Positions 9,165 to 19,797 of a DNA stretch of 64,000 bases are shown in pieces. The notes below the pieces were generated by a model, which searched no databases, was not told the origin of the DNA, and saw only the letters and a list, made by a program, of their open reading frames with translations. Position numbers and translations under genes: made by a program. The stretch's first letter is position 1; every line of letters starts with the position of its first letter. This DNA comes from Gemmatimonas sp. Its GTDB lineage: Bacteria; Gemmatimonadota; Gemmatimonadetes; Gemmatimonadales; Gemmatimonadaceae. Location: assembly GCA_011390885.1 (NCBI GenBank), contig JAABRO010000004.1, positions 58,281 through 122,280 on the forward strand, written 5' to 3'.

Positions 9165-9282
9165 TCGGCAGGTCTCCCTTTGGTCGTGACCCGGAGGTCG
9201 GTTGGCCCCCCGGCGCTGCCGGTCCGGGAGGAGGGCCGGCGAGGCGGATTGCCCGTGCCGGTATGTGCAGCCCTGAAACGTA

Positions 9283-9322
9283 GACGTCCCGTGTGCGGGA
9301 CACAACCCGCACACGGGACGTC
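9283..9322 (-). terminator. strong hairpin between a secreted-protein gene and rpsF
   Basis: A perfect 17-bp stem (9283-9299 with 9306-9322) with a 6-base loop, 31 bases after the stop of the minus-strand gene ending at 9353. It isolates the ribosomal protein operon from upstream transcription. Confidence 0.8.
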
Positions 9323-9352
9323 GTCGAGTGGCCCCGCGCCAGGCGGGCGGGC

Positions 9353-10669
9353 TCAGTTCGGGGCACGCACTCCAGGGCCGCCGTAGTTGCGGCTGCCGCC
9401 GATCGTCGGTCCGCCGAGCCCGACGCCGTAATCGTTGTTGAGCGACGCCAGACGCTGTCGGATGCTGCCGGGGAACGGCGTCGGCCGTGCGTTCCGGCCG
9501 AACGGGTCCGTGTACCAGACCGTCGGTCCGTCGGCGTTGCGCAGGCGATTGCCGTTGATGTCCACCTGACGACGCACGCCGTTGAACGGCGACCGCGGAT
9601 CGTCGAAGGGCAGCAGCGCGAACGCTCCACCGCTCGGGGCGAGACCGGCCATGGCCTGCGCCACCGCCTCGCACTCGTGGCCACGGGCCTGCCGCTCCTC
9701 GTGCGCGTGCGCGGTGCACAGCGCCACGGGGCGGGCCACCCCGTCCGCGACGCGGGCATCGAAGTACCGGCTTGGCCGGAACACCTGGAAGTACGGATCG
9801 AAGGACGCGATGGTCCGGTTCCCCTCCGCCGTGCGCACCTCGACGTGCGTCTCCCAGCTCTCGTGCAGGGCGCCGAAGTCCGACTTCGCGCCGGCGCCGA
9901 CGAGCACGCGCGGCTCCAGGCAGCTCCATTCGGGGATCTTCCGCCGCCCGTTGCCGGCGGGAGAGTTCACCGGCGTGGCGGGACCCACCCGCACCGTGCC
10001 GCCGCACGTGCGCTCGAACTCGCCGGGGCGGCCGATCGCGGTCAGCACCGTCACGTGCATCTCCGTGCGGTCGGAGCAGCGGATGTGGTACGACAGCTCG
10101 TGCAGGTTGTTCGTGAACGCGTCCTTCGAGTGCGTGCCCTCGTGCAGCTTGGTGAGCACGTCGCAGCGCAGGTCGATGACCGCGCCTGCGCCGCCGCTGG
10201 AGCCGAGGCGGATGTCGTTCTCCCACTCGATCTTGTGTCCCACGTGGTCCTCGTGGCGCCGCAGGCCAAGGTTGGCGGCATCGAGCTGCTCGTTCGCGTA
10301 GCCGAAGGGCAGGTCGCCCACGTCGCGGTACAGCGCGGATCCGCGGGGGTCGCGTCCGTGCTCATGCCCGAAGCTGCAGCCGCTGAGCGGGTCCACCGGC
10401 GGGTGCCACGTCGGGTAGCGCTTGCCATCCGGTCCCACCGTCGAGTAGCGGTCATGGATCGCCGTGCTGCACTCGGCTGGCCCGGGCTGCCAGGCACCGA
10501 GCGCGACGGATCTCGGCGCGTCGTCGGCGACGGGCCCGGTGGGACCCGCCTCCGTGTCGTCGCCGGCCGCGCAGGCGGCGCAGAGCAGGAGCGCGCTCCA
10601 CAATCCCGATCGGCGCGCGAGCGCCGTGCGTCGGCCGGCATGGGGAGACGTGATGGTGTGGCGTGGCAT
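9353..10669 (-). CDS. putative lipoprotein of unknown function
   Basis: 438 residues. An N-terminal basic stretch and hydrophobic segment end in LLLCAACAAG, a plausible lipobox at about residue 34. The mature part has several cysteines spread along the chain, many His/Asp/Glu residues (for example SFGHEHGRD near 97 and RRHEDHVGHKIEWE near 138), and a Gly/Asn-rich tail (GLGGPTIGGSRNYGGPG). No family is recognised. The cysteines suggest disulfides in the cell envelope. It starts 13 bases after the stop of a small barrel-like gene, so the two are likely one transcript, ended by the hairpin at 9283-9322. Confidence 0.65.
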   Translation of the reverse strand: MPRHTITSPHAGRRTALARRSGLWSALLLCAACAAGDDTEAGPTGPVADDAPRSVALGAWQPGPAECSTAIHDRYSTVGPDGKRYPTWHPPVDPLSGCSFGHEHGRDPRGSALYRDVGDLPFGYANEQLDAANLGLRRHEDHVGHKIEWENDIRLGSSGGAGAVIDLRCDVLTKLHEGTHSKDAFTNNLHELSYHIRCSDRTEMHVTVLTAIGRPGEFERTCGGTVRVGPATPVNSPAGNGRRKIPEWSCLEPRVLVGAGAKSDFGALHESWETHVEVRTAEGNRTIASFDPYFQVFRPSRYFDARVADGVARPVALCTAHAHEERQARGHECEAVAQAMAGLAPSGGAFALLPFDDPRSPFNGVRRQVDINGNRLRNADGPTVWYTDPFGRNARPTPFPGSIRQRLASLNNDYGVGLGGPTIGGSRNYGGPGVRAPN

Positions 10670-10681
10670 CAGCGGATGTCC

Positions 10682-11401
10682 TCAGAACCAGGTGATGCCG
10701 ACGGTGCCGCGCCACACGCCGAGGCGTGCGGCGTCGGCCACGGCGTTGCCCGTGCGGGCACTGCGGAGCGCGCCGCCTGAGCTGGCCATCAGGGTGATGG
10801 CGGGGGACAGCACCACGCCGCGAAATGGCAGGTCCCAGCCGGCGCCGAGCGAGACGGCCGGGGAGGACGCCGAGAAGCGCGCCTCGCCATCGTCCACCCC
10901 GAAGCGCGACGTGCCCACGCCACCGGTCACGAACGCGGCCCGCCGCACCGACGGATAGAACCGACCGATCAGCTGCGTGCCGCGCGCCGTGCGATCGACC
11001 CCGTTGCCGATCACGTCGAGCCAGGCCCACGTCTCGATGCCGACGTGGAAGCGTGCGTACGGGCGTGCTCCCACCGCGGCATGCACCATGAACGCCGGGC
11101 CGGCGTCCGAACGGCACGCGTCGCACTGAAGCCCGGCCGTGCCGCGACCACCTCCGACCGACGCCCAGAGGCCCATCCGCTGCGCGAGCAGCGCCACGTC
11201 GCGGCGCACGGCGTTCGGTGTTGCCAGGCGAGCGGAGGAATCCGAGGGCGGCTGCGCGGCCCCGCGTGCCATCGGCACCAGCAGCAGGCTCAGCGCGAGG
11301 AGCGCCGGGCGCGGCAGCAGGACGTGCACTCGGCCGCGCGTTCGCCGAGACGGTCGCGAGACGCGGGGAAGGGCCTTCGAGTGAGACAGGAGGCGGGACA
11401 T
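10682..11401 (-). CDS. putative secreted outer-membrane beta-barrel protein
   Basis: 239 residues from the ATG at 11401, chosen because GGAG lies just upstream. A basic N-terminus and signal-like hydrophobic segment end near MARGAAQ. The rest alternates short hydrophobic strands with Gly/Asp turns (MGLWASVGGGRGTAG, AAFVTGGVGTSRFGVDDGEARF, SLGAGWDLPFRGVVLSP) and finishes with an aromatic residue (GTVGITWF). That pattern is typical of small outer-membrane barrels. Two cysteines (QCDACRSD) sit near an early loop. Function unknown. It probably forms a transcription unit with the downstream lipoprotein. Confidence 0.6.
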   Translation of the reverse strand: MSRLLSHSKALPRVSRPSRRTRGRVHVLLPRPALLALSLLLVPMARGAAQPPSDSSARLATPNAVRRDVALLAQRMGLWASVGGGRGTAGLQCDACRSDAGPAFMVHAAVGARPYARFHVGIETWAWLDVIGNGVDRTARGTQLIGRFYPSVRRAAFVTGGVGTSRFGVDDGEARFSASSPAVSLGAGWDLPFRGVVLSPAITLMASSGGALRSARTGNAVADAARLGVWRGTVGITWF

Positions 11402-11552
11402 GGGAGGCTCCGGGCCAGCGGGTGGAAGACTCAAGCTCCACGCCTCGGCCCCGGCGGGCTGCCTCGACCCGTGCCCGCCCTCACACGCCGTGCGCGGGTG
11501 AACCGGCTGCATGACGGCTTCCGACGGCCCGGACGCGGCGTAGCTTGCGGAC

Positions 11553-12302
11553 ATGTGCGGACGCTACGGTCTGGCCAACCCGTCGCGGGTCATCGACCTC
11601 GCGATCGACTCGGCGCGCCTCACCCGCGCGCTGCTCGAGCCCGCCAGCCGCGTGCCGCCGCGCTGGAACGTTGCGCCGTCGGCCCGGGTGCCGGCCGTCG
11701 TCACGGATCGCGAGGGGATACGGGCGGCCGAGTTGCAGTGGGGGCTCGTGCCGTCCTGGGCGAACGACCCCGCGATCGGGCACCGCCTCGCCAACGCCCG
11801 CGACGACAGTGTGCGCCACAAGCCGTCCTTCCGCCGGGCGTTCGCCGCGCGACGGGCCCTCGTCTTCGGCGACCTGTTCTACGAGTGGCAGGTGCTTCCG
11901 GGGGCGCGGCGCAAGCAGCCGTGGTGCATCCGGCGGCGCGACGAGGCGCCCTTCGCCTTCGCGGCGCTCTGGGAGCACTGGACCGGGGGCCCCGAGGCGG
12001 CGACCGAGCTGGCACCGCTCGAGACCTTCACGCTCATCACGACGCGCCCCAACGCCGTGCTCGCGCCGATCCACGACCGTATGCCGGTCATCCTCGACGC
12101 GAAGGGATGCGACCGCTGGCTCGACCTGCACGCGCCCCTCGATGCCGTCGAGGCGCTGCTGGTCCCCGCGGCCGCCGAGGCGATGCGCGCCTTCCCGGTG
12201 AGCCCGCGCGTGAACAGCCCGACCCATGACGACCCGGACTGCATCACTCCCGTGGCCCCGCCGGACGATCCGCCCTCCGGCGATCTCTTCTCAGCGACGT
12301 GA
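11553..12302 (+). CDS. SRAP-family abasic-site processing protein (YedK/HMCES)
   Basis: 249 residues. The catalytic Cys2 directly follows the initiator Met (MCGRYG). The other family residues are present: Asn81 in LANARDDS, Glu111 in FYEW, and His174 in PIHDRMPVIL. SRAP proteins crosslink to abasic sites in single-stranded DNA through Cys2 and shield them from error-prone repair. It is divergent from the small barrel gene (151 bases between starts). Its 3' end overlaps the convergent DUF3108 gene by 12 bases. The C-terminal 40 residues are Pro/Asp-rich and probably disordered. Confidence 0.92.
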   Translation: MCGRYGLANPSRVIDLAIDSARLTRALLEPASRVPPRWNVAPSARVPAVVTDREGIRAAELQWGLVPSWANDPAIGHRLANARDDSVRHKPSFRRAFAARRALVFGDLFYEWQVLPGARRKQPWCIRRRDEAPFAFAALWEHWTGGPEAATELAPLETFTLITTRPNAVLAPIHDRMPVILDAKGCDRWLDLHAPLDAVEALLVPAAAEAMRAFPVSPRVNSPTHDDPDCITPVAPPDDPPSGDLFSAT

Positions 12303-13193
12303 CGGCGGGGTGGGGCTGCTGCCCGGCGGCACCGTGAAGCGGCGCAGGAACAGGTTGATCGAGCCGATCTTCAGGCTCGACTTCATCTGCACCATGATGC
12401 GGTAGTCGTCGTCGGTGAGCCACACCTCGGCCTTCCCATCTTCCGAGAAGATGCCGCGCGACTGGAAGGTGGGCTGCAGCACCACCGTGGCGTACTCGCC
12501 GGCCGGCACCTTGATGGTCTCGCGACGCAGCACCTTGATGCGCACCGGGTTCGCCTTCGGATTGAAGTAGCGCGGCACCTCGTAGGTGCGCCCCACCTCG
12601 AGCGGAATCGTGCGCACGAAGTACAGGAACGAGGCGTCGTCGAGCGGATCGGGCACGCTCGGCTCCTCCGCGCCGCCGTTCTCCGTGAAGACCGAACGCT
12701 CGGGGAAGAACTCGTACTCGCGGGTGCGCTTGTACCCGCCCTCGCTGATCCGCTGGTGGAACCGGCGCGAGCTCAGCGAGAAGACGTCGAACCAGCTGTC
12801 CATGCGGTCGTCCACGCGAAAGAAGGGGATGCCGCCCTTGATCGTGAACGTGGTGTGCCAGGTGGGACGACCACGCACTTCCGTGATCTCCTTCACCTCC
12901 ATGATGCCGCTGCCGACCGACTTCCACGAGAACTTGACGTCGTATTCGAGCTTCTCGCCCACCGTGAAGGGCACGGCGGCCATGCCCGGCACCATGGCCG
13001 GGTACGGCGACTTGGTCTGCGATGCCGGACGTGAGACCGGTCCCGTGGCGGTGCCCTGGGCGGCCACCGTGCTCGCGCCGACCATGCTCGCACCCAGCAG
13101 CCCCGCGGCACCGAGCAGCGCCACGCCCACCGCAGCGCGCGTACGGCGCGCGGGGCGTGCAAGCCGCATGAGAGGGGAGCGGAGGTTCGTCAT
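12291..13193 (-). CDS. secreted DUF3108-domain protein
   Basis: 300 residues from the ATG at 13193 (MTNLRSPLMRLARPARR). The first 45 residues form a signal peptide. The body starts FTVGEKLEYDVKFSWKSVGSGIMEV, a typical DUF3108 opening. It then shows long amphipathic strands (THTTFTIKGG-like, REYEFFPERSVF, EVWLTDDDYRIMVQMKSSL). DUF3108 proteins are periplasmic or outer-membrane proteins of unknown biochemical role, with a lipid-binding-like antiparallel sheet. The tail is Pro/Ser-rich. No operon partner. Confidence 0.75.
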   Translation of the reverse strand: MTNLRSPLMRLARPARRTRAAVGVALLGAAGLLGASMVGASTVAAQGTATGPVSRPASQTKSPYPAMVPGMAAVPFTVGEKLEYDVKFSWKSVGSGIMEVKEITEVRGRPTWHTTFTIKGGIPFFRVDDRMDSWFDVFSLSSRRFHQRISEGGYKRTREYEFFPERSVFTENGGAEEPSVPDPLDDASFLYFVRTIPLEVGRTYEVPRYFNPKANPVRIKVLRRETIKVPAGEYATVVLQPTFQSRGIFSEDGKAEVWLTDDDYRIMVQMKSSLKIGSINLFLRRFTVPPGSSPTPPSRR

Positions 13194-13218
13194 GGCAGAT
13201 CTGGCCGAAGATTCCGGA

Positions 13219-13247
13219 GTGCCGTCGCGTCGTGGAGGTGACGGCAC
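13219..13247 (-). terminator. possible terminator after ychF
   Basis: An 8-bp perfect stem (13219-13226 with 13240-13247) and a 13-base loop lie about 64 bases past the ychF stop. Weak: the loop is long and there is no U-run. Confidence 0.35.
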
Positions 13248-13310
13248 GGCACCCGATGCATACACCGGTGCGCGGTCATTCGTGCCACCGCACCCGGTGC
13301 TGCGCGCTGG

Positions 13311-14411
13311 TCAGACGTTGAAGCGGAACAGCAGGACGTCGCCGTCCTTCACGAGGTACTCCTTGCCTTCGCTGCGCACGACCCCCTTCTCGCGCGCCCC
13401 CTTCCAGCCGCCATTCGCCACGAAGTCGTCGTACGACACGGTCTCGGCGCGAATGAAGCCGCGTTCGAAGTCGGTGTGGATCACACCGGCCGCCACCGGC
13501 GCGGAGTCGCCCTTGTGGATCGTCCACGCGCGCACTTCCTGCTCACCGGCCGTGAAGTACGTCTGCAGGCCGAGCAGTTCGTAACCGGCAAGGATCAGGC
13601 GATCGAGGCCGGCACTCTCGATGCCGAGCGAAGCCAGGAACTCCGTGCGCTCCTCGGGGGAGAGTTCGGCGAGCTCGGCTTCGATCTTGGCCGAGAAGGG
13701 CACGATCTGCGCGTGTTCGCCGCCATCCACCACCGCCTTGCGCAGTGCGGCCAGCAGCGGCCCCTCGTCACCCGCGAGTTCCGCGTCGGTGACGTTGGCC
13801 GCGTAGAGCACCGGCTTGGCAGTGAGCAGCTGCAGGCCGGCCAGCGACGTGAAGTCGTCGGCTGAGAGTCCCGCGCGCCACAGCGGCGTGCCCGCGCTGA
13901 GCGCCGTGTTGGCGCGCTCGAGCGAGGGCAGCTCGGCCAATGCTTCCTTGTCGTTCGCACGCGCGGCGCGCTTGACCTTGTCGAGCCGCTTCTCGACCTG
14001 CGAGAGGTCGGCGAGCGCCAGCTCGAGCTCGATGATCTCCTTGTCGCGCACCGGATCGGGGTCGCCCATGACGTGCGTGACGTCGGGATCCTCGAAGCAG
14101 CGGATCACGTGCACGATCGCGTCGGTCTCGCGGATGTTCTGCAGGAACTTGTTGCCCAGTCCCTCACCCTGCGCCGCCCCCTTCACGAGGCCGGCAATGT
14201 CCACGAACTGGACGACCGCGGGCACGGTGCGCTTGGGCTGCACGATCTTCGCGAGACCGTCGAGGCGCGGGTCGGGCACCTCGACCATGCCGACGTTGGG
14301 ATCGACGGTGCAGAACGGATAGTTCGCGGCTTCGGCCTTGGCGGCGGTGAGCGCGTTGAAGAGCGTGGACTTGCCGACATTCGGCAGGCCGACGATACCG
14401 AGCTTGAGCAT
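13311..14411 (-). CDS. ychF: YchF/Obg-like ATPase
   Basis: 366 residues, the family's normal length. G1 is GLPNVGKST (8-16), G3 is DIAGLVKGA near 70, and the nucleotide-specificity loop is NVTDAEL near 205, the YchF form that favours ATP over GTP. A coiled-coil hairpin (about 130-165) and a C-terminal TGS domain (TYFTAGEQEVRAWTI to DVLLFRFNV) follow. YchF binds ribosomes and influences translation initiation and stress responses. The gene stands alone between hairpins. Confidence 0.96.
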   Translation of the reverse strand: MLKLGIVGLPNVGKSTLFNALTAAKAEAANYPFCTVDPNVGMVEVPDPRLDGLAKIVQPKRTVPAVVQFVDIAGLVKGAAQGEGLGNKFLQNIRETDAIVHVIRCFEDPDVTHVMGDPDPVRDKEIIELELALADLSQVEKRLDKVKRAARANDKEALAELPSLERANTALSAGTPLWRAGLSADDFTSLAGLQLLTAKPVLYAANVTDAELAGDEGPLLAALRKAVVDGGEHAQIVPFSAKIEAELAELSPEERTEFLASLGIESAGLDRLILAGYELLGLQTYFTAGEQEVRAWTIHKGDSAPVAAGVIHTDFERGFIRAETVSYDDFVANGGWKGAREKGVVRSEGKEYLVKDGDVLLFRFNV

Positions 14412-14505
14412 GCGCAGGGGAAAGCGGGGGACGACGGACGCAAACAGCGAAATCTAATCGGGCGAGGGATCAGAAAACGCCCGTGCCGGCTCGCCGAACG
14501 CACAA

Positions 14506-14536
14506 CGCCCCCGGCCACGCGAGGTGACCGGGGGCG
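14506..14536 (-). terminator. terminator after hppA
   Basis: A 9-bp GC-only stem (14506-14514 with 14528-14536) begins about 22 bases beyond the hppA stop. It also sits upstream of ychF. Confidence 0.6.
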
Positions 14537-14558
14537 CGATGTCGAGTTCGTTCGCGGG

Positions 14559-16607
<2,049 letters not shown>

Positions 16608-16731
16608 TGGCTGGTGATGAGGGTGAACGCTAGGAAGGTGGTACAGCCCCGGAAGATAGCGAGTGGGGGACGAGGGGGCGACTGGCCCCCCGCCCGCGTT
16701 TCGCGTCACCGACCCGGGAGGTCCCGCCGCC

Positions 16732-17517
16732 TCACCAGCTGGCCGACACCCCCAGCAGCAGTTGCCCGTCGTTGTAGCTCCGGGCGCCGCGCGCCACCGC
16801 CTCGCTGTCGTAGATGTTGAGCAGGCTGACCGTGAGCGCGGTGCGCGCCGACAGGCCGACCGCCAGCTCCGTCGTGGACTGCACCAGGAACCGGTCGATG
16901 GTCGTGGCCGCGGGGCGCCAGAACGTCACATGCGACAGGCGGGTGCGGCCATCGAAGCTGCGCCGGAGGCGCAGGCGCGTGGACCAGCGGGTGAGTCGGC
17001 GCGAGCCACCGGCGCCGGCGTCCAGCGGTCGGATGCGCTCGTCGAGCAGGGCCACACTCAGGCTCACGTCCGAGGCCGCGGTACCGAGGGCGGTGTACTT
17101 CACGCCGACCCCGGCGTTGTAGCGGCTGGCCAGCCGCTTCTCGAGGTTCGTTTCGACCGTGGCCAGCACGAACGGCGACCAACGCGCGCGTGGATGCCAA
17201 TCGGCGTTGAGCGACCCGAGCCAGAGGCGTTTCACGACGGCGCGCTCGACGCCGCGCGTGGAGGCCTCGCCGTAGAGTGATTGCAGCGACCCGCTGAACT
17301 CGAAGACCGAGTCGGCGCGCGACAGCGTGAGGCGCCCGCCGAACGACCGCTGCTCCGTGTCGCCGAACAGCAGGCTGCCGTTCGCCTGTGCCGAACCGGA
17401 CCACGGCGATGGCGCGGCCTGCGAATGGCCGACGGCGGCCAGGCCGAGCAGAGCGGCCGCGAGCACGGCCAGCGCGCGTGCGCGCAGCGAGTGCGCGCGC
17501 AACGAAGGCGCGCGCAA
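16732..17517 (-). CDS. DUF481-like outer-membrane protein
   Basis: About 261 residues. The start is uncertain: no ATG is available after the upstream stop, so a TTG at 17517 or 17502, inside a 15-base tandem repeat, is likely. A hydrophobic signal ([19 protein letters not shown]) precedes a barrel-like body beginning [20 protein letters not shown], which resembles DUF481 (salt-induced outer-membrane protein). Many alternating strands follow, ending in LLLGVSASW with a terminal aromatic. It lies 11 bases after the coiled-coil membrane gene and may be co-expressed with it. The function of DUF481 proteins is unknown. Confidence 0.65.
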   Translation of the reverse strand: MRAPSLRAHSLRARALAVLAAALLGLAAVGHSQAAPSPWSGSAQANGSLLFGDTEQRSFGGRLTLSRADSVFEFSGSLQSLYGEASTRGVERAVVKRLWLGSLNADWHPRARWSPFVLATVETNLEKRLASRYNAGVGVKYTALGTAASDVSLSVALLDERIRPLDAGAGGSRRLTRWSTRLRLRRSFDGRTRLSHVTFWRPAATTIDRFLVQSTTELAVGLSARTALTVSLLNIYDSEAVARGARSYNDGQLLLGVSASW

Positions 17518-17524
17518 CGAAGGC
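17480..17524. repeat. three 15-base tandem units in a signal-peptide coding region
   Basis: Two identical units (gcgcgcaacgaaggc at 17495-17509 and 17510-17524) and one degenerate unit (17480-17494). On the minus strand they encode a repeated Ser-Leu-Arg-Ala-(Pro/His) just before the hydrophobic core of the DUF481-like signal peptide. Unit length is a multiple of three, so copy changes keep the frame. Confidence 0.8.
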
Positions 17525-17528
17525 GCGC

Positions 17529-18395
17529 TCAGCGCCCCGTCTCGCCGTCCACGCGCACGCCGGCGGCCTCCGACGCGCGCCGCGCCGAGAAGTCGGGTAC
17601 CGGCTGCCCCTCGCGCAGGAGCTTTGTCACGAAGCGCTGCCCCTCGGCCACGCGCTCGATCTCCACGGCCACGGTGTCGATCGCCTGCTCCAGCTGGTGG
17701 AATCGCGCGTCGGCCTCGGGGGAGATGGGCACGACGGGCGGACGCGAGCCGCGCTTCCAGAGGTTGCGCGCGGCCACCAGCACGAGCGGCACGAGCGTGA
17801 AGAACATCACCGGCCCGGCCCACTCCTCGGCACTCGACGTCGGCGGGCCGCTGGGGCGCTCCTCGGTCATGGCCCCGAGGCGCGCCGCAAGCGAGGCGCG
17901 GTCCATGCTGTTCTGCGCGATCTCCTTCTCGAGGGAGAGCAGCCGCTCGTCGAGGAAGGTGATGCGCTGCTCGAGGCCGGCGCGCACGGTGGGCGAGGTG
18001 ACGGTCTCGAGCTCCTGCACGAGTTCGTCGCGGCGGTCCTGGGCGGAGTTGAGCTGCGAAGAGAGGCGCTCCCCGCGCTGCTCGAGGGCGCGCACCTGCT
18101 GACGCGTCATCGGCACGACCGGCCCGATGCCCGGCACGTCCACGCCGACCGGGGTTCCGGGAGCTGGCGCGCCAGGGTCGGGCACGCCTGGTGGCGTGGG
18201 CGGGAGCGGTGGCTGCTGACCGGCCTGCTGCGCGGCCTGCGCCGCTTGTTGCGCGGCCTGTGCCGCCTCCTGCGCGGCCTGTTCGGCGCCGATGGCCGCC
18301 TGCTGGGCGGCGCGAGCGGAGGCGACGTCGGCGGCGCGCTGGGCCGGTTGGTCCGCGGCGGCGAACGTCCTCGGGGAGGGGGCGGGGAAGGTCAT
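17529..18395 (-). CDS. coiled-coil single-pass membrane protein
   Basis: 288 residues from the ATG at 18395; a TTG twelve codons upstream also keeps the frame. The N-terminal third is Ala/Gln-rich heptads (residues about 20-60), followed by a Pro/Gly-rich linker. A second, charged coiled coil follows (about 95-175, beginning MTRQQVRALEQRGERLSSQL). One membrane helix lies near 190-210 (MFFTLVPLVLVAARNLW), then another short coiled segment. No enzymatic motif. The topology suggests a periplasmic or cytoplasmic coiled-coil tether. A hairpin separates it from the upstream pth gene. Function unknown. Confidence 0.65.
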   Translation of the reverse strand: MTFPAPSPRTFAAADQPAQRAADVASARAAQQAAIGAEQAAQEAAQAAQQAAQAAQQAGQQPPLPPTPPGVPDPGAPAPGTPVGVDVPGIGPVVPMTRQQVRALEQRGERLSSQLNSAQDRRDELVQELETVTSPTVRAGLEQRITFLDERLLSLEKEIAQNSMDRASLAARLGAMTEERPSGPPTSSAEEWAGPVMFFTLVPLVLVAARNLWKRGSRPPVVPISPEADARFHQLEQAIDTVAVEIERVAEGQRFVTKLLREGQPVPDFSARRASEAAGVRVDGETGR

Positions 18396-18435
18396 GGCTA
18401 CCAATACGCGGCCGAACGCTGCGAGTTGCAAGGGC

Positions 18436-18457
18436 GGCGGCGACGGTCGTCGCCGCC
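18436..18457 (-). terminator. hairpin after pth
   Basis: A perfect 9-bp stem (18436-18444 with 18449-18457) with a 4-base loop, beginning 4 bases after the pth stop. It would attenuate read-through into the coiled-coil gene. Confidence 0.55.
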
Positions 18458-18461
18458 CCGC

Positions 18462-19034
18462 TCAGCGGCCGTGCACACTCGCCGTCTTCGCGTTCCCCTC
18501 GCGAACCCACGTTTCGGTGACGGTGGTGAGGCGGGGAAAGAGTCCCTCGACGAAGTCGCGCTCGTCGCGCGGCATGACGCGCAGCACGAAGTCGGCGAGG
18601 TTGCCGATCACGCGGCGTTCGTCCACCGGGCGGATGCCGATGCGCAGCCGCGCGTAGTCGGGGTTGCCGAGCAGCCCCTGAATGGACTTGAGCCCGTTGT
18701 GTCCGCCGGTGGAGCCGCTGGCGCGGAAGCGGAACTCCCCCACGGGAATGGCGATGTCGTCCACTGCCACGAGCAGGTCTTCGCGCGCGTCGAAGCCACT
18801 GCGTCCGAGGTAGGGGCGCAGCGCCGCCGCCGAGAGATTCATGAACGTCTGCGGCTTGACCAGGCGCACGCGCATGGGGCCGAGGTAGCCGTCGGCGACG
18901 TGGGCGTCCTTGTCCTTGCGCCAGGCTTCGCACGGCCAGGCGCGGGCGAGGTGGTCGAGGAACCACCAGGCGGCGTTGTGCCGGGTGGCTTCGTATTCGC
19001 GCCCCGGGTTGCCGAGGCCCATGATGACTTTCAT
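18462..19034 (-). CDS. pth: peptidyl-tRNA hydrolase
   Basis: 190 residues. Catalytic and binding residues are visible: Asn9 in GLGNPG, the catalytic His19 in TRHNAAWWFLD, KPQTFMNLS near 60, and GSTGGHNGLKSI near 107-118. The enzyme cleaves the ester bond of peptidyl-tRNAs that drop off ribosomes, recycling tRNA. It follows rplY and prs, the classic prs-rplY-pth order, although a hairpin lies between rplY and pth. Length is normal. Confidence 0.96.
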   Translation of the reverse strand: MKVIMGLGNPGREYEATRHNAAWWFLDHLARAWPCEAWRKDKDAHVADGYLGPMRVRLVKPQTFMNLSAAALRPYLGRSGFDAREDLLVAVDDIAIPVGEFRFRASGSTGGHNGLKSIQGLLGNPDYARLRIGIRPVDERRVIGNLADFVLRVMPRDERDFVEGLFPRLTTVTETWVREGNAKTASVHGR

Positions 19035-19065
19035 GCCGCGCGGGGCGAGAGGGACGGACGCGCGA

Positions 19066-19103
19066 AGGGCGCGCGAGCTGTCGAATGACGGCTCGCGCGC
19101 CCT
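19066..19103 (-). terminator. hairpin between rplY and pth
   Basis: A perfect 13-bp stem (19066-19078 with 19091-19103) with a 12-base loop, 16 bases after the rplY stop. It suggests that pth gets reduced or separate transcription. Confidence 0.65.
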
Positions 19104-19118
19104 GCGAACGGCTGGCGG

Positions 19119-19751
19119 TTACTTGTCGTCGGCCGGCTTCTTGGCGCGGATGACTTCGGGCTCAGCCGGGGCGTCGGAGGTCTCGCTGGAGCCGGCCTTG
19201 GACGCCTGGATGATGCAGACCGTGGAGCCCGCGTCGTCGACGACCTTGATGCCCTCGGGGAGGGTCAGGTCGGACACATGCAGCGACTTGCCGAGGTGGA
19301 GGTCGCTGATGTCGACGGTGATGTGGTCCGGGATCGCGGAGGGCAGCGCCTGGATCGTGAGCTCGTGCATGATCTGGTCGAGAATGCCGCCTTCGGTGCG
19401 GACGCCGTAGGGCGTGCCGGTGTACACGATGGGGCACTTGAGGGTGACCATCTCGCCGGCGACCACTTCCTGGAAGTCGACGTGCATGATGAGCTTCTTG
19501 AACGGGTGGCGCTGGATCTCGCGGATGAGCGAGCGGGCCGTGGTTCCCCCGAGGTCGAGTTCGATGACCGTGCTGCCGGCGGCGACGCGGCTGATGAGCC
19601 GCTCGAACTCCCGCGCGTTGACGGTGAGCGACTGCGGCTCGCGGCCGTGGCCGTAGATCACGCCGGGGATTTCGCCGTTCTGGCGGAGCTTGCGCGCGAC
19701 GCCCTTGCCGGTGTCGTGTCGGAGGGTCGCGGAAAGAGTTGCGGATGCCAT
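19119..19751 (-). CDS. rplY: 50S ribosomal protein bL25/CTC (general stress type)
   Basis: 210 residues, the longer two-domain CTC form. The N-terminal 5S rRNA-binding domain contains GVARKLRQNGEIPGVIYGHG and a following VIELDLGG strand. The C-terminal TL5 domain contains VTLKCPIVYTGTPYGVRTEGG and LPSAIPDHITVDIS. The last 25 residues are an acidic, Pro-rich tail ending in KKPADDK. It binds 5S rRNA in the central protuberance. It starts 46 bases after prs with no hairpin between them, so co-transcription is likely. Confidence 0.95.
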   Translation of the reverse strand: MASATLSATLRHDTGKGVARKLRQNGEIPGVIYGHGREPQSLTVNAREFERLISRVAAGSTVIELDLGGTTARSLIREIQRHPFKKLIMHVDFQEVVAGEMVTLKCPIVYTGTPYGVRTEGGILDQIMHELTIQALPSAIPDHITVDISDLHLGKSLHVSDLTLPEGIKVVDDAGSTVCIIQASKAGSSETSDAPAEPEVIRAKKPADDK

Positions 19752-19797
19752 GGCAGGACTCTGGAGAAACGCGTGGACAACGGGGAAATGCGCGCCG

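Noticed and set aside
9165..9282. Ribosomal leader for S6:S18 autoregulation upstream of rpsF
   Set aside because: GC-rich stems are present but I could not confirm the known CCG-bulge motif by eye; a covariance search would decide.
16674..16691. Possible terminator between the DUF481-like gene and hppA
   Set aside because: Only a 5-base G/C stem; not distinguishable from composition.
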